The translations under genes and the position numbers were made by a program. From positions 25,826-89,825 of the forward strand of contig NZ_CAMLHO010000007.1 in NCBI RefSeq assembly GCF_946479765.1: a DNA stretch of 64,000 nt, read 5' to 3'. The notes below the pieces were generated by a model, which worked only from the letters and a program-made list of their open reading frames with translations, ran no database searches and was not told where the DNA came from. The stretch's first letter is position 1, and each line of letters opens with the position of its first letter. Below, in pieces: positions 1 through 8,912 of the stretch. This stretch comes from an uncultured Aliivibrio sp. (GTDB lineage: Bacteria > Pseudomonadota > Gammaproteobacteria > Enterobacterales > Vibrionaceae).

Positions 1-1
1 G

Positions 2-643
2 CACCAACATGCAGAATGGTTAGATAAAGCGGTGTATGGTTTGGCTGAATGGAATGCTGATGCTATTGCACAAGCACAATTAATTGCAGTTCCCGGTTGT
101 TATCCAACGGCGTCACAATTAGCGTTAAAACCTCTCGTTGAAGCGAAATTATTAGATCAAAATCAATGGCCTGTGATTAATGCAACAAGTGGTGTGACAG
201 GAGCTGGACGTAAAGCGAATTTAACCAGCAGCTTTTGTGAAGTTAGCCTTCAACCTTATGGTGTATTTAATCATCGTCATCAGCCTGAAATTGCCACGCA
301 TTTAGGCTGTGATGTTATTTTTACTCCTCATCTTGGTAATTTCAAACGTGGGATTTTAGCGACGATTACGACGAAGTTAGAAAAAGGCGTCACAGAAGAG
401 CAAATTAAAAAAGCGTTTGATGACGCCTATACAGAAACGCCAGTCGTTCGTTTACTTGAGAATGAAATTCCTAAATTACAATCGGTTGAGAAAACACCTT
501 TCTGCGATATAGGCTGGAAAATGCAAGGTCAGCATTTAATTGTTGTTTCAGCGATTGATAACTTATTAAAAGGGGCATCAAGCCAAGCAATGCAGTGCAT
601 TAATATTCGTTTTGGCTTTCCAATGTTAACGGCTTTAATATAA
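2..643 (+). CDS. argC: N-acetyl-gamma-glutamyl-phosphate reductase, C-terminal part
   Basis: Third step of arginine synthesis: NADPH-dependent reduction of N-acetylglutamyl phosphate to N-acetylglutamate semialdehyde, in the cytoplasm. The frame is open from base 2 to the stop, so only about the last 213 codons are present and the start lies upstream of the window. The active-site motif VPGCYPTA with the catalytic Cys (codon at 98-100) and the late family motif [14 protein letters not shown] are visible. argB starts 15 bases after the stop, so this is the first visible gene of an arg operon (argC-argB-argG-argH(A)). The last dozen residues ([10 protein letters not shown] end) are not strongly conserved in my memory of the family. 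Confidence 0.96.
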   Translation, partial: HQHAEWLDKAVYGLAEWNADAIAQAQLIAVPGCYPTASQLALKPLVEAKLLDQNQWPVINATSGVTGAGRKANLTSSFCEVSLQPYGVFNHRHQPEIATHLGCDVIFTPHLGNFKRGILATITTKLEKGVTEEQIKKAFDDAYTETPVVRLLENEIPKLQSVEKTPFCDIGWKMQGQHLIVVSAIDNLLKGASSQAMQCINIRFGFPMLTALI

Positions 644-658
644 AGTATGGTATTAAGT

Positions 659-1438
659 ATGAATCAGCGTCCATTAGTGATTAAGTTAGGTGGTGCAGTA
701 TTGTCATCAACCGAAACCTTAACGCAATTGTTCAAAACGATTGCAAATTATCAACAACAAGCACAACGTTCGTTAGTTATCGTGCATGGTGGTGGTTATT
801 TAGTTGATGAGTTAATGGCTAAATTACAGCTTGAAACCGTTAAAAAGGAAGGTTTACGTGTCACGCCAAAAGATCAAATTGGTTATATCACAGGTGCGTT
901 AGCCGGGACGGCAAATAAAATGCTGCAGGGCCAAGCGATGAAAAATGGTGTAAATGCGATGGGGTTAAGCTTGGCTGATGGTGGCCTGTGTACAATTACA
1001 CAACTTAATTCTGAACTAGGTAATGTTGGCTTAGCGACACCGGGTAATGCAACGATATTAAATGCAGTGTTAGCAACACATGTGACACCAATCATTAGCT
1101 CTATTGGCATTACTGCTGAAGGCGAGTTAATGAATGTAAATGCAGACCAAGCGGCGGTTGCGGTTGCTACCGCGTTAGATGCTGATTTGGTGTTGTTGTC
1201 TGATGTTCCCGGCGTATTGGATGCAGATAAAGTATTAATACCAAGTTTAGATGCAGAACACGCTGAGTTATTGATTCAACAAGAAGTGATTACAGATGGC
1301 ATGATCGTGAAAGTTCGTGCTGCTTTAGAGGCCGCACAAGAATTAGGCCGAGCGATAGAGGTGGCGTCATGGCGTTCACCAGAAAAATTAGCTGAGTTGT
1401 TTATTGGAAACAGCATTGGCACTCAGTTTCAGCCTTAA
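659..1438 (+). CDS. argB: acetylglutamate kinase
   Basis: Phosphorylates N-acetylglutamate with ATP, second step of arginine synthesis. The 259-aa product has the amino-acid-kinase glycine motifs [10 protein letters not shown] near the N terminus and [14 protein letters not shown], then [28 protein letters not shown] and [16 protein letters not shown]. This matches the length and order of E. coli ArgB. An in-frame ATG at 647 exists, but the start at 659 aligns with the family N terminus ([12 protein letters not shown]). It lies directly behind argC and 67 bases before argG, so co-transcription is likely. Confidence 0.97.
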   Translation: MNQRPLVIKLGGAVLSSTETLTQLFKTIANYQQQAQRSLVIVHGGGYLVDELMAKLQLETVKKEGLRVTPKDQIGYITGALAGTANKMLQGQAMKNGVNAMGLSLADGGLCTITQLNSELGNVGLATPGNATILNAVLATHVTPIISSIGITAEGELMNVNADQAAVAVATALDADLVLLSDVPGVLDADKVLIPSLDAEHAELLIQQEVITDGMIVKVRAALEAAQELGRAIEVASWRSPEKLAELFIGNSIGTQFQP

Positions 1439-1505
1439 TTGGCATTGAATAGAATTAACTTTATAGAATACAGTCGCCGCGAGTATGCGGATCAAGGAGA
1501 ATAGA

Positions 1506-2717
1506 ATGAATAAGAAAGTCGAAGTAAACAAGGTTGTTGTTGCATACTCTGGTGGTCTAGATACGTCTGTGATTATTCCGTGGCTAAAAGAAAACTACAA
1601 TTGTGAAGTTATCGCATTTGTTGCTGATGTAGGCCAAGGTGCTGAAGAACTTGACGGTATTGAAGCAAAAGCTATCGCATCAGGTGCGTCTGAATGTTAT
1701 GTGACTGACTTAAAAGAAGAAATGGTTGCTGAGTATATTTTTCCTACGTTAAAAACCGGTGCGCTTTATGAAGGTAAATACCTACTAGGTACTTCAATGG
1801 CTCGTCCTATTATCGCTAAAGCGCAAGTAGAAGTCGCACGTCAAGTGGGTGCAGATGCCCTATGTCATGGTTGTACAGGTAAGGGTAATGACCAAATTCG
1901 TTTTGAAGGGGCCTTTGCTGCATTGGCACCAGATCTACACGTGATTGCGCCATGGCGTGAGTGGGATTTAGTGAGTCGTGAAGAGTGTCTTGATTATCTT
2001 GCTGAGCGTAATATTCCGTGTTCAGCGTCACTAACTAAAATTTATTCTCGTGATGCAAACGTATGGCACATTTCAACAGAAGGCGGTGTTCTTGAAGATA
2101 CATGGAATGAGCCAAATGAAGATTGCTGGGCATGGACAGTCGATCCAGAGCAAGCGCCAAATGAATCAGAAACAGTATCAATAAAAGTTGAAAAAGGCGC
2201 GGTTGTTGCTGTTGATGGTAAAACGATGACTCCTTATGAAGTGGTTGTTTACCTAAACGAGAAAGGCATTAAGCACGGTGTTGGTCGAATTGATATCGTC
2301 GAAAACCGTTTGGTCGGCATGAAATCTCGTGGCTGTTATGAAACTCCGGGCGGTACGATTATTAATGAGGCGCTGCGTGCTGTTGAGCAATTGGTTCTAG
2401 ATAAAGCATCGTTTGAGTTCCGTGAAGAACTAGGTATTAAAGCGTCTCACCTTGTTTATGATGGTCGTTGGTTTACGCCACTATGTAAATCAATCTTAGC
2501 GGCGACTGAAGAGCTAGCACAAGATGTGAATGGTGATGTTGTGATTAAGCTATATAAAGGGCAAGCGACAGTCACTCAGAAACGTTCAGATAACAGCTTA
2601 TACTCTGAAGAGTTTGCAACGTTTGGTGCTGACGAAGTTTACGACCAAAGCCATGCTGAAGGCTTTATTCGTCTTTACTCGCTATCAAGCCGCATCCGTG
2701 CCCTTAATAGCAAGTAA
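1506..2717 (+). CDS. argG: argininosuccinate synthase
   Basis: Joins citrulline and aspartate with ATP to form argininosuccinate. The 403-aa product has the N-terminal PP-loop [11 protein letters not shown], the motifs [14 protein letters not shown] and [15 protein letters not shown], and a C terminus ending near [10 protein letters not shown], as in bacterial type I ArgG. The start at 1506 is chosen because AAGGAG sits 7-8 bases upstream; an in-frame ATG at 1485 would place the Shine-Dalgarno inside the gene. It belongs to the argCBG unit. A strong hairpin terminator follows at 2762, before argH(A). Confidence 0.97.
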   Translation: MNKKVEVNKVVVAYSGGLDTSVIIPWLKENYNCEVIAFVADVGQGAEELDGIEAKAIASGASECYVTDLKEEMVAEYIFPTLKTGALYEGKYLLGTSMARPIIAKAQVEVARQVGADALCHGCTGKGNDQIRFEGAFAALAPDLHVIAPWREWDLVSREECLDYLAERNIPCSASLTKIYSRDANVWHISTEGGVLEDTWNEPNEDCWAWTVDPEQAPNESETVSIKVEKGAVVAVDGKTMTPYEVVVYLNEKGIKHGVGRIDIVENRLVGMKSRGCYETPGGTIINEALRAVEQLVLDKASFEFREELGIKASHLVYDGRWFTPLCKSILAATEELAQDVNGDVVIKLYKGQATVTQKRSDNSLYSEEFATFGADEVYDQSHAEGFIRLYSLSSRIRALNSK

Positions 2718-2761
2718 TTACATTTGAAGTAACAACTATTAAACAATTTTATTTACACTAG

Positions 2762-2802
2762 TCGAAGTTCATTTAATGATTAAATGAACTTCGATTTTTT
2801 TT
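2762..2802 (+). terminator. intrinsic terminator after argG
   Basis: A near-perfect 16-bp inverted repeat (TCGAAGTTCATTTAAT and its complement around a single G) is followed by eight T. It lies between argG and argH(A), so either argH(A) has its own promoter in the following 180 bases or transcription reads through in part. Confidence 0.85.
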
Positions 2803-2983
2803 GTCTAAATTATAATAATAACCACGCTTACTAACGCCTGAATAAATATGTAAAAATAATGCATTTAATTCTTTATTTTTATCTGAAATTGCCGTAAGTT
2901 TGAATCATCAAGAAAAATACTGAATTAAATCAGACTTAATAGTTTCAAAAAGCAGTGAGCACTGTGCATTTAGGAGAAACACC

Positions 2984-4858
2984 ATGGCATTATGGGGCGG
3001 ACGTTTTAGTCAGGCAGCAGACACAAGATTTAAACAGTTTAACGATTCACTTCGTATCGATTATCGCCTTGCAGAACAAGACATTGTAGGCTCTATTGCA
3101 TGGTCTAAAGCACTGCTTTCAGTTAATGTCATTTCAGAGTTTGAGCAGCAAAGACTTGAGTTGGCGTTGAATGAACTCAAGCTTGAAGTAATGGAAGATC
3201 CAAAGCAAATTTTATTATCTGATGCTGAAGATATTCATAGTTGGGTAGAAACACAGCTGATTGGAAAAGTTGGTGACCTAGGTAAGAAATTACATACAGG
3301 TCGTTCTCGTAACGATCAAGTCGCGACGGATTTAAAATTGTGGTGTCGTCAACAAGGTCATCAATTACTTCGTACTCTTGATTTACTTCTAAATCAATTG
3401 GTTAATGTAGCGTCTGAGCATCAAACAACGGTACTTCCGGGTTATACGCACTTACAACGTGCACAACCGGTAACATTTGCTCATTGGTGTTTGGCTTATG
3501 TTGAAATGATTGAGCGTGATCACTCTCGTCTGGAAGATGCGATTAAGCGTTTAGATACGTGCCCATTAGGATCAGGAGCTTTGGCTGGAACGGCTTATCC
3601 AATGGATCGTGAGAAATTAGCTCGTAATCTTGGTTTCCAACGCGCAACACGTAACAGTTTAGATTCGGTATCGGATCGTGATCATGTGATGGAGTTAATG
3701 TCGATTGCTTCTATCTCAATGGTTCATTTATCGCGTCTTGCTGAAGATATGATTTTTTATAACTCAGGTGAATCAAACTTCATTGAGTTGGCTGATACGG
3801 TAACGTCAGGTTCATCATTGATGCCACAGAAAAAGAACCCGGATGCCTTAGAGCTTATCCGTGGTAAATGTGGCCGTGTATATGGCGCACTGGCTGGTAT
3901 GATGATGACAGTAAAAGCGCTACCGTTGGCTTATAACAAGGATATGCAAGAAGACAAAGAAGGTTTATTTGATGCGTTAGATAGCTGGTCTGATTGTATT
4001 GAAATGGCGGCACTTTGTTTTGAAGGCATTAAGATCAATAAAGAACGTACTCTAGAAGCGGCAAAGCAAGGGTATGCAAACTCAACAGAGTTAGCGGATT
4101 ACTTGGTAGCGAAAGGCATTCCCTTCCGCGAAGCTCATCATATCGTTGGTGTTGCTGTGGTTAGTGCTATAGAAAAAGGCTGTGCATTAGAAGAGTTATC
4201 TATTGCAGAATTAAAAGTATTCTCTGATGTGATTGAAGACGATGTGTATGCAATTTTAACTATCGAATCGTGTCTTGCAAAACGTAATGCACTTGGTGGT
4301 GTAGCTCCAGAGCAGGTTGCTTATGCTGTTGAGCAAGCAGGTAAGCGTTTACAAGAACGTGATTCCACGGGCGTTAAAGTTCGTCCTGCACGTTTAACAG
4401 ATTTAGATGCGTTAGAAGGAATGGTGGCATACTGGGCTGGACTTGGTGAGAACTTACCGCGTAATCGTAATGAGTTAGTGCGCGATATAGGCTCGTTTGC
4501 TGTTTCAGAGCATCATGGTGAGGTAACCGGTTGTGCTTCCTTGTATGTGTATGATTCAGGTTTAGCAGAGATTCGTTCATTAGGGGTTGAAGCGGGGTGG
4601 CAGAGTCAGGGTCAAGGAAAAGCGATTGTTCAACACTTGGTAGAAAAAGCACGTGAAATGGCGATAAAGAAAGTATTCGTATTAACTCGTGTGCCTGAGT
4701 TCTTTATGAAACAAGACTTTATTCCAACGTCTCGTTCATTGCTGCCAGAGAAAGTGCTCAAAGATTGTGACCAATGTCCTCGTCAACATGCATGTGATGA
4801 AGTGGCTTTAGAGGTGAATCTTCAAGAGCAAATAATCATTAAAACGAACGTGGCGTAA
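2984..4858 (+). CDS. argH(A): bifunctional argininosuccinate lyase / N-acetylglutamate synthase
   Basis: Fusion protein of 624 aa. Residues 1 to about 457 are argininosuccinate lyase, last step of arginine synthesis, with [16 protein letters not shown], the signature [14 protein letters not shown] and [15 protein letters not shown]. From about residue 463 a GNAT acetyltransferase domain follows ([20 protein letters not shown], then [20 protein letters not shown] with the acetyl-CoA loop and [11 protein letters not shown]), corresponding to the C-terminal domain of ArgA. Such argH(A) fusions are known from Vibrionaceae and relatives, where they supply first-step activity. The start ATG has AGGAGAAACACC upstream. 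It follows argG after a 266-base gap containing a terminator. Confidence 0.96.
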   Translation: MALWGGRFSQAADTRFKQFNDSLRIDYRLAEQDIVGSIAWSKALLSVNVISEFEQQRLELALNELKLEVMEDPKQILLSDAEDIHSWVETQLIGKVGDLGKKLHTGRSRNDQVATDLKLWCRQQGHQLLRTLDLLLNQLVNVASEHQTTVLPGYTHLQRAQPVTFAHWCLAYVEMIERDHSRLEDAIKRLDTCPLGSGALAGTAYPMDREKLARNLGFQRATRNSLDSVSDRDHVMELMSIASISMVHLSRLAEDMIFYNSGESNFIELADTVTSGSSLMPQKKNPDALELIRGKCGRVYGALAGMMMTVKALPLAYNKDMQEDKEGLFDALDSWSDCIEMAALCFEGIKINKERTLEAAKQGYANSTELADYLVAKGIPFREAHHIVGVAVVSAIEKGCALEELSIAELKVFSDVIEDDVYAILTIESCLAKRNALGGVAPEQVAYAVEQAGKRLQERDSTGVKVRPARLTDLDALEGMVAYWAGLGENLPRNRNELVRDIGSFAVSEHHGEVTGCASLYVYDSGLAEIRSLGVEAGWQSQGQGKAIVQHLVEKAREMAIKKVFVLTRVPEFFMKQDFIPTSRSLLPEKVLKDCDQCPRQHACDEVALEVNLQEQIIIKTNVA

Positions 4859-4992
4859 TCATTAGCATTGTTACAAATAGTTATGCGATTCACTTAGCTA
4901 TTTAGTCGGAAATAAAAAAGAAAAAGTGGTGAACTTTTTAATTAGATACTAGTCTTATTAATACTGCTTTTTCTTAGAAAGATTCTAAGAGG

Positions 4993-5029
4993 CCCCAATA
5001 TCTTGATTGATGTTGGGGTTTTATTTTTT
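4993..5029 (+). terminator. intrinsic terminator after argH(A)
   Basis: CCCCAATATC and GATGTTGGGG form a stem (one G-T pair) around TTGATT, followed by TTTTATTTTTT. It ends the arg transcript and overlaps the 3' end of the convergent small gene. Confidence 0.85.
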
Positions 5030-5284
5030 ATACGGCCCATTCTTTTTTGACGGTTTTACGCAGCGATAGTATCCCATCATCAATAGATGCAGAGTAAGCA
5101 ACCCTGTAAATGCAGCACTAATCATAAAGGTCGCAATGGCTTCTATTTGGTAAGGGCTCGCTTGAAAAAATTCCAGCCAAGTTAACCATCCTCCGATAGA
5201 TAAAAAAGTGAGTTGTTTGATGCAACGTAGGCAGCGGCCTAATTTCTGCTTGAAAATATCCGTTCGACAAGATTGGCAAGCCAT
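5021..5284 (-). CDS. DUF3624-like small membrane protein with CxxC pairs
   Basis: An 87-aa protein of unknown function that I recognise as a small conserved Vibrionaceae family (DUF3624). The N terminus carries two Cys pairs (CQSC at residues 3-6, CLRC near 18-21), suggesting a small metal-binding knuckle. Two hydrophobic segments follow, about residues 25-42 and 50-72, and then a basic tail ending PSKKNGPYKK. It is convergent with argH(A), and its stop lies in the terminator region of that gene. No function can be assigned from the sequence; metal binding is an inference. Confidence 0.8.
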   Translation of the reverse strand: MACQSCRTDIFKQKLGRCLRCIKQLTFLSIGGWLTWLEFFQASPYQIEAIATFMISAAFTGLLTLHLLMMGYYRCVKPSKKNGPYKK

Positions 5285-5347
5285 ATCGGTTCACTTAAAA
5301 ATAATGGTAAGGCGGCTATTTTAGCGAGTGACTCGTGAGATAGAAAT

Positions 5348-5378
5348 AAAAAAATCGATGTTTTCACATCGACTTTTA
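5348..5378 (-). terminator. intrinsic terminator after the disulfide oxidoreductase gene
   Basis: On the minus strand TCGATG and CATCGA pair around TGAAAA and are followed by a run of T. It lies just downstream of the stop of the gene at 5404. Confidence 0.75.
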
Positions 5379-5403
5379 TTTTGCTCTTGTTATTTATTTT
5401 TGA

Positions 5404-6870
5404 TTAACAGCCGGGGCCACAATCTAGACAGTGTTTAATTGTCTCTGGACCTAGGTGTAATTTAGCATTCAAATCACGAAGTGCAGTACGCACGCCTTCC
5501 TCAATTACTGGGTGATAAAAAGGCATATCCAGCATTTCTGAAATCGTCATTTTGTTTTGGTGAGCCCAAGCTAACAAGTGCGCTAAATGCTCTGCATTTG
5601 GTCCCATCATTTCAGCACCAAGGAAACGACCTGTACCTTGTTCACCGTATACATGAAGAATCCCTTTATTACGTAGCATCACTCGTGAACGACCTTGGTT
5701 TTCAAAAGACACTTCACCCGTTGCAAAACAGCCACATGTCCCTAAGCGAGTGGTGATTTCTTTATACGTTTCACCAACCATTGCTATTTGTGGGTCAGAG
5801 AATACCGCTGAGATTTTTGAGCGGCGCAGGCCTGCGCGGATCTCAGGGAAGCGTCCTGCATTATCACCGGCAATACGAGCTTGGTCAGCCGCTTCGTGTA
5901 ATAACGGCAGTTGGTTACTTGCATCACCAGCAATGAAAATTGTTGGTTGTGATGTTTGTAGTGTGTAGTGATCAGCGGTTGGTACGCCACGTTCATCTAG
6001 CTCAAGAGAAGTATTTTCTAAACCTAACTTATCTGTGTTTGGACGACGTCCCGTTGCCGCTAATACATACTCAACAAGGTTTGTGTCTAGTTCACCTTGT
6101 TTATTGATGAACTTGATCTCAACACGGTCTTCACCAGACTCAGTAGTAATGCGTTTCATGCTTTCTATCTTTACATCTGCATCAAGATAGAATTCTTCAT
6201 TGAAGGCTTTATTTGCATAGGCCATCACTTCTGGGTCAGTAACAGGACCAACTTGACCACCTAAACCAAATAATTTAGTTTCAACGCCTAAGCGATGTAG
6301 TGATTGTCCAAGTTCAAGACCAATAACTCCAGGGCCAAATACAGCCACCGATTTTGGTAAGTCGTCCCAGTTAAATACATCGTCATTGATGATCAAGCGA
6401 TCACCTAACTCATTCCAGACCGCAGGATAGGCAGGTCGAGAGCCTGTTGCGATAACAATACGTTTTGCAGTGATGATCGTATGGTCATCAACTTGCAATG
6501 TATTATCATCTAAAAATTTAGCGTAGCCAGAGATTTTATCTTCTGCTGGTATTTCATCAACGCCTTCTAAAACAAAGCCAACAAAGCGATCACGTTCAAA
6601 TTTAACTCGGTCCATGACTTCACGGCCGTTAATTACGATCTCACCTTGAGGGTGGATACCGAACTGAGGTGCTTTTTTAATTTGGTGAACGCTTTCTGCC
6701 GCTGCAATTAACAGTTTTGATGGCATGCAACCAACACGAGCACAAGTGGTGCCGTAAGGGCCGCCTTCAATCATGACAACACTGTCAGTATGTGCTTTTG
6801 CCGCACGGTAAGATCCTAAACCTGCTGTACCACCACCGATAACAGCTACATCAACATTGACTTGTTTCAT
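5404..6870 (-). CDS. pyridine nucleotide-disulfide oxidoreductase (dihydrolipoyl dehydrogenase-like)
   Basis: A 488-aa FAD flavoprotein of the Lpd/glutathione reductase family. The N terminus has the FAD-binding VAVIGGGTAGLGSY and the redox-active disulfide TCARVGCMPSKLL; later come AVFGPGVIGLELGQSLHRL (NAD(P)H site), the FAD motif IFIAGDAS and the C-terminal active-site His-Glu pair YHPVIEEG. It stands alone rather than next to pyruvate dehydrogenase genes, so it is probably not the main Lpd. Unusually it ends in a cysteine-rich tail (HCLDCGPGC) absent from classical Lpd. Neighbours are a Prx-Grx hybrid and oxyR, which suggests thiol or oxidative stress work. The natural substrate is unknown. 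Confidence 0.85.
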   Translation of the reverse strand: MKQVNVDVAVIGGGTAGLGSYRAAKAHTDSVVMIEGGPYGTTCARVGCMPSKLLIAAAESVHQIKKAPQFGIHPQGEIVINGREVMDRVKFERDRFVGFVLEGVDEIPAEDKISGYAKFLDDNTLQVDDHTIITAKRIVIATGSRPAYPAVWNELGDRLIINDDVFNWDDLPKSVAVFGPGVIGLELGQSLHRLGVETKLFGLGGQVGPVTDPEVMAYANKAFNEEFYLDADVKIESMKRITTESGEDRVEIKFINKQGELDTNLVEYVLAATGRRPNTDKLGLENTSLELDERGVPTADHYTLQTSQPTIFIAGDASNQLPLLHEAADQARIAGDNAGRFPEIRAGLRRSKISAVFSDPQIAMVGETYKEITTRLGTCGCFATGEVSFENQGRSRVMLRNKGILHVYGEQGTGRFLGAEMMGPNAEHLAHLLAWAHQNKMTISEMLDMPFYHPVIEEGVRTALRDLNAKLHLGPETIKHCLDCGPGC

Positions 6871-6990
6871 AATAATTCTCTCGTAATGGTATTTTTTGAG
6901 TGCACGAATCCTGCCGACTTTTATTATTTTTTGAAAGTAAGTCAGAATGCTGGATTTGCTGTTTTGTGAGTGTATCTAATTAAGGGGGTT

Positions 6991-7016
6991 ACTAGCCTAC
7001 AATGCAGTAGGCTAGT
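6991..7016 (-). terminator. hairpin after the Prx-Grx gene
   Basis: A perfect 10-bp inverted repeat (ACTAGCCTAC / GTAGGCTAGT, loop AATGCA) begins 20 bases beyond the stop of the Prx-Grx gene. There is no T run on the minus strand, so it may be a weak terminator or an RNA 3'-end stabiliser. Confidence 0.5.
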
Positions 7017-7035
7017 TATGGTACGTTCTAGTAGA

Positions 7036-7764
7036 TTAAGCTAGGAAAGCTTCTAGTTCTTCGCTACCACCGATGTGTTTACCACCGATGAATACTTGAG
7101 GAACCGTAGAGCGACCAGTAATAGCTCGTAGGCTTACTGTTGTTGCATCTTTACCTAGTACTACTTCTTCGTAGTTTAGGCCTTTATCAATTAGGTTCTG
7201 TTTCGCTTTCATACAGAAAGGACAGCCAGGTTTTGTAAATACAGTAATTGACTCTTGCTCTTTGTGCTCAGGAGCAAGGTAGTTCAGCATCGTATCAGCA
7301 TCAGAAACGTTGAACGGGTCACCAGCTACGTCTTCTTCGATGAACATCTTCTCAACAACGCCATTTTTTACTAGCATGCTGTAGCGCCATGAACGCTTGC
7401 CAAAACCAATATCATTTTTCGCAACTAGCATGCCCATGCCATCAGTGAAGTCACCGTTACCATCTGGAATGAAAGTAATGTTTTCAGCTTCTTGGTCAGC
7501 TTTCCATGCGTTCATTACAAACGTATCGTTTACAGAAACACATAAGATGTCATCTACGCCATTCTCTTTAAATACAGAATGCAGCTCGTTGTAGCGAGGT
7601 AGATGGCTTGAAGAGCACGTTGGTGTAAATGCACCTGGAAGGCTAAATACGATAACGGTTTTGTCTTTGAATAACTCTTCAGTTGTTACGTTAACCCAAG
7701 CATCACCTTTACGTGTTGGAAAAGTAACTTGAGGAACTGATTGACCTTCTTTAGATGTAAACAT
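7036..7764 (-). CDS. peroxiredoxin-glutaredoxin hybrid protein
   Basis: A 242-aa fusion. Residues 1 to about 160 are a Prx5-type peroxiredoxin with the peroxidatic Cys in [14 protein letters not shown]. Residues about 170-242 are a glutaredoxin with the dithiol motif [11 protein letters not shown] and the cis-Pro region [14 protein letters not shown]. Hybrids of this kind reduce peroxides using glutathione without a separate glutaredoxin. The gene is divergent from oxyR across a 180-base gap holding an OxyR-type binding site, so induction by peroxide through OxyR is likely. A good Shine-Dalgarno (AAAGGAC) precedes the ATG. Confidence 0.95.
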   Translation of the reverse strand: MFTSKEGQSVPQVTFPTRKGDAWVNVTTEELFKDKTVIVFSLPGAFTPTCSSSHLPRYNELHSVFKENGVDDILCVSVNDTFVMNAWKADQEAENITFIPDGNGDFTDGMGMLVAKNDIGFGKRSWRYSMLVKNGVVEKMFIEEDVAGDPFNVSDADTMLNYLAPEHKEQESITVFTKPGCPFCMKAKQNLIDKGLNYEEVVLGKDATTVSLRAITGRSTVPQVFIGGKHIGGSEELEAFLA

Positions 7765-7851
7765 AATGATGTCCTTTAAATTTTAAATAATTTTGAATTT
7801 CTTATTCGGGGTCTGCCCGGTTGATGTAGCTATTATGCAAAAGCTAGCTTG

Positions 7852-7888
7852 ATAGTTCTAATCGTTTGGTGTTATCGTTTCAATCGTT
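7852..7888. promoter_or_regulatory. OxyR binding site between prx-grx and oxyR
   Basis: The four tetranucleotides ATAG, CGTT, ATCG and CGTT are each separated by exactly 7 bases. Both outer spacers have the consensus T at position 2 and A at position 6 (TTCTAAT, TTTCAAT). This is the geometry of the OxyR consensus ATAG-N7-CTAT-N7-ATAG-N7-CTAT. It is placed to control the Prx-Grx gene and to autoregulate oxyR. Confidence 0.75.
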
Positions 7889-7944
7889 AAAATCTATCAA
7901 TATTGATTTTTATTAAAAATGCAAAGCTTGCAGGAGTGTAATAC

Positions 7945-8838
7945 ATGAACATCCGTGATTTTGAGTACTTGGTCGCACTTGCTGAGCATAAACACTTTCG
8001 TAAAGCCGCTGAATCCTGTTTTGTCAGTCAGCCGACGCTAAGTGGACAAATTAAAAAATTGGAAGAGGAGGTTGGATTAACGCTGCTTGAGAGAACCAGC
8101 CGTAAAGTTCTATTTACCGAAGCTGGTTTACAGTTAGTTGATCAAGCAAAACGAATTCTAGCTGAAGTGAAGCTTTTTTCTGAACTTGCGAATCAGCAGG
8201 GTAAAGAAATGTCGGGTCCTTTACATTTGGGATTTATTCCAACTGTTGGCCCTTATGTTTTGCCTTGGATAGTCCCAACGCTGAAAGAGACGTTTCCTGA
8301 TTTAAACTTATATCTACATGAAGCTCAAACGCATCAGCTAGTGAAAATGCTAGAAGAAGGCAAAATTGATTGTATGATCCTGGCATCAGTGGATGAGACA
8401 AGCAGATTCATAGAGATTCCGGTTTATGATGAACCTATGGTACTTGCTGTCCCGACGGATCATAAATGGGCAGAAGAAGATTCAATTGATATGTCTCGCT
8501 TAAATGGCGAGTCAGTGTTGATGTTAGGAGATGGTCATTGCTTGCGAGATCAAGCGTTAGGCTTTTGTTTTGCCGCAGGAGCAAAAGATGACGATCACTT
8601 TAAAGCAACCAGTTTAGAAACATTACGGAATATGGTGGCAGCAGGCAGTGGAATAACATTAATGCCTTATTTATCAGTGCCAAAAGAAAAAGTACGTGAC
8701 GGTGTGTGTTATTTACCTGCAAAAGCTCCCGTTCCGCATCGACAAATTGTATTAGCTTATCGTCCGGGTTCTCCATTAAGGGCTCGTTATGAAGGATTAG
8801 CAAAAGAAATAAAGCAGAAAATGTCGACCGTTATTTAG
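7945..8838 (+). CDS. oxyR: hydrogen peroxide-sensing LysR-type regulator OxyR
   Basis: A 297-aa LysR-family activator of the peroxide response. The N-terminal helix-turn-helix (residues about 18-37, HFRKAAESCFVSQPTLSGQI) is followed by the co-inducer domain. The OxyR-specific pair of redox cysteines is present in DGHCLRDQALGFCFAAG, with the usual spacing of eight residues between the two Cys. LGFIPTVGPYVLPWIVP also matches the E. coli protein. It is divergent from a Prx-Grx gene with an OxyR site between. A bidirectional terminator follows at 8869. Confidence 0.97.
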   Translation: MNIRDFEYLVALAEHKHFRKAAESCFVSQPTLSGQIKKLEEEVGLTLLERTSRKVLFTEAGLQLVDQAKRILAEVKLFSELANQQGKEMSGPLHLGFIPTVGPYVLPWIVPTLKETFPDLNLYLHEAQTHQLVKMLEEGKIDCMILASVDETSRFIEIPVYDEPMVLAVPTDHKWAEEDSIDMSRLNGESVLMLGDGHCLRDQALGFCFAAGAKDDDHFKATSLETLRNMVAAGSGITLMPYLSVPKEKVRDGVCYLPAKAPVPHRQIVLAYRPGSPLRARYEGLAKEIKQKMSTVI

Positions 8839-8868
8839 ATCGTTTCGTTCTTTCTATTATTGATATAA

Positions 8869-8900
8869 AAAAGGGGCGCTATATTTATAGCACCCCTTTT
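8869..8900. terminator. bidirectional terminator between oxyR and mrcA
   Basis: AAAAGGGG-C-GCTATA pairs with TATAGC-A-CCCCTTTT around a two-base loop. The A and T runs on both sides allow it to end the convergent oxyR and mrcA transcripts. Confidence 0.85.
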
Positions 8901-8912
8901 AAGTATTATTGA

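Noticed and set aside
2820..2960. ARG box upstream of argH(A)
   Set aside because: TGAATTAAATCA-like stretches occur, but none matches the paired ArgR consensus well enough in such AT-rich DNA.
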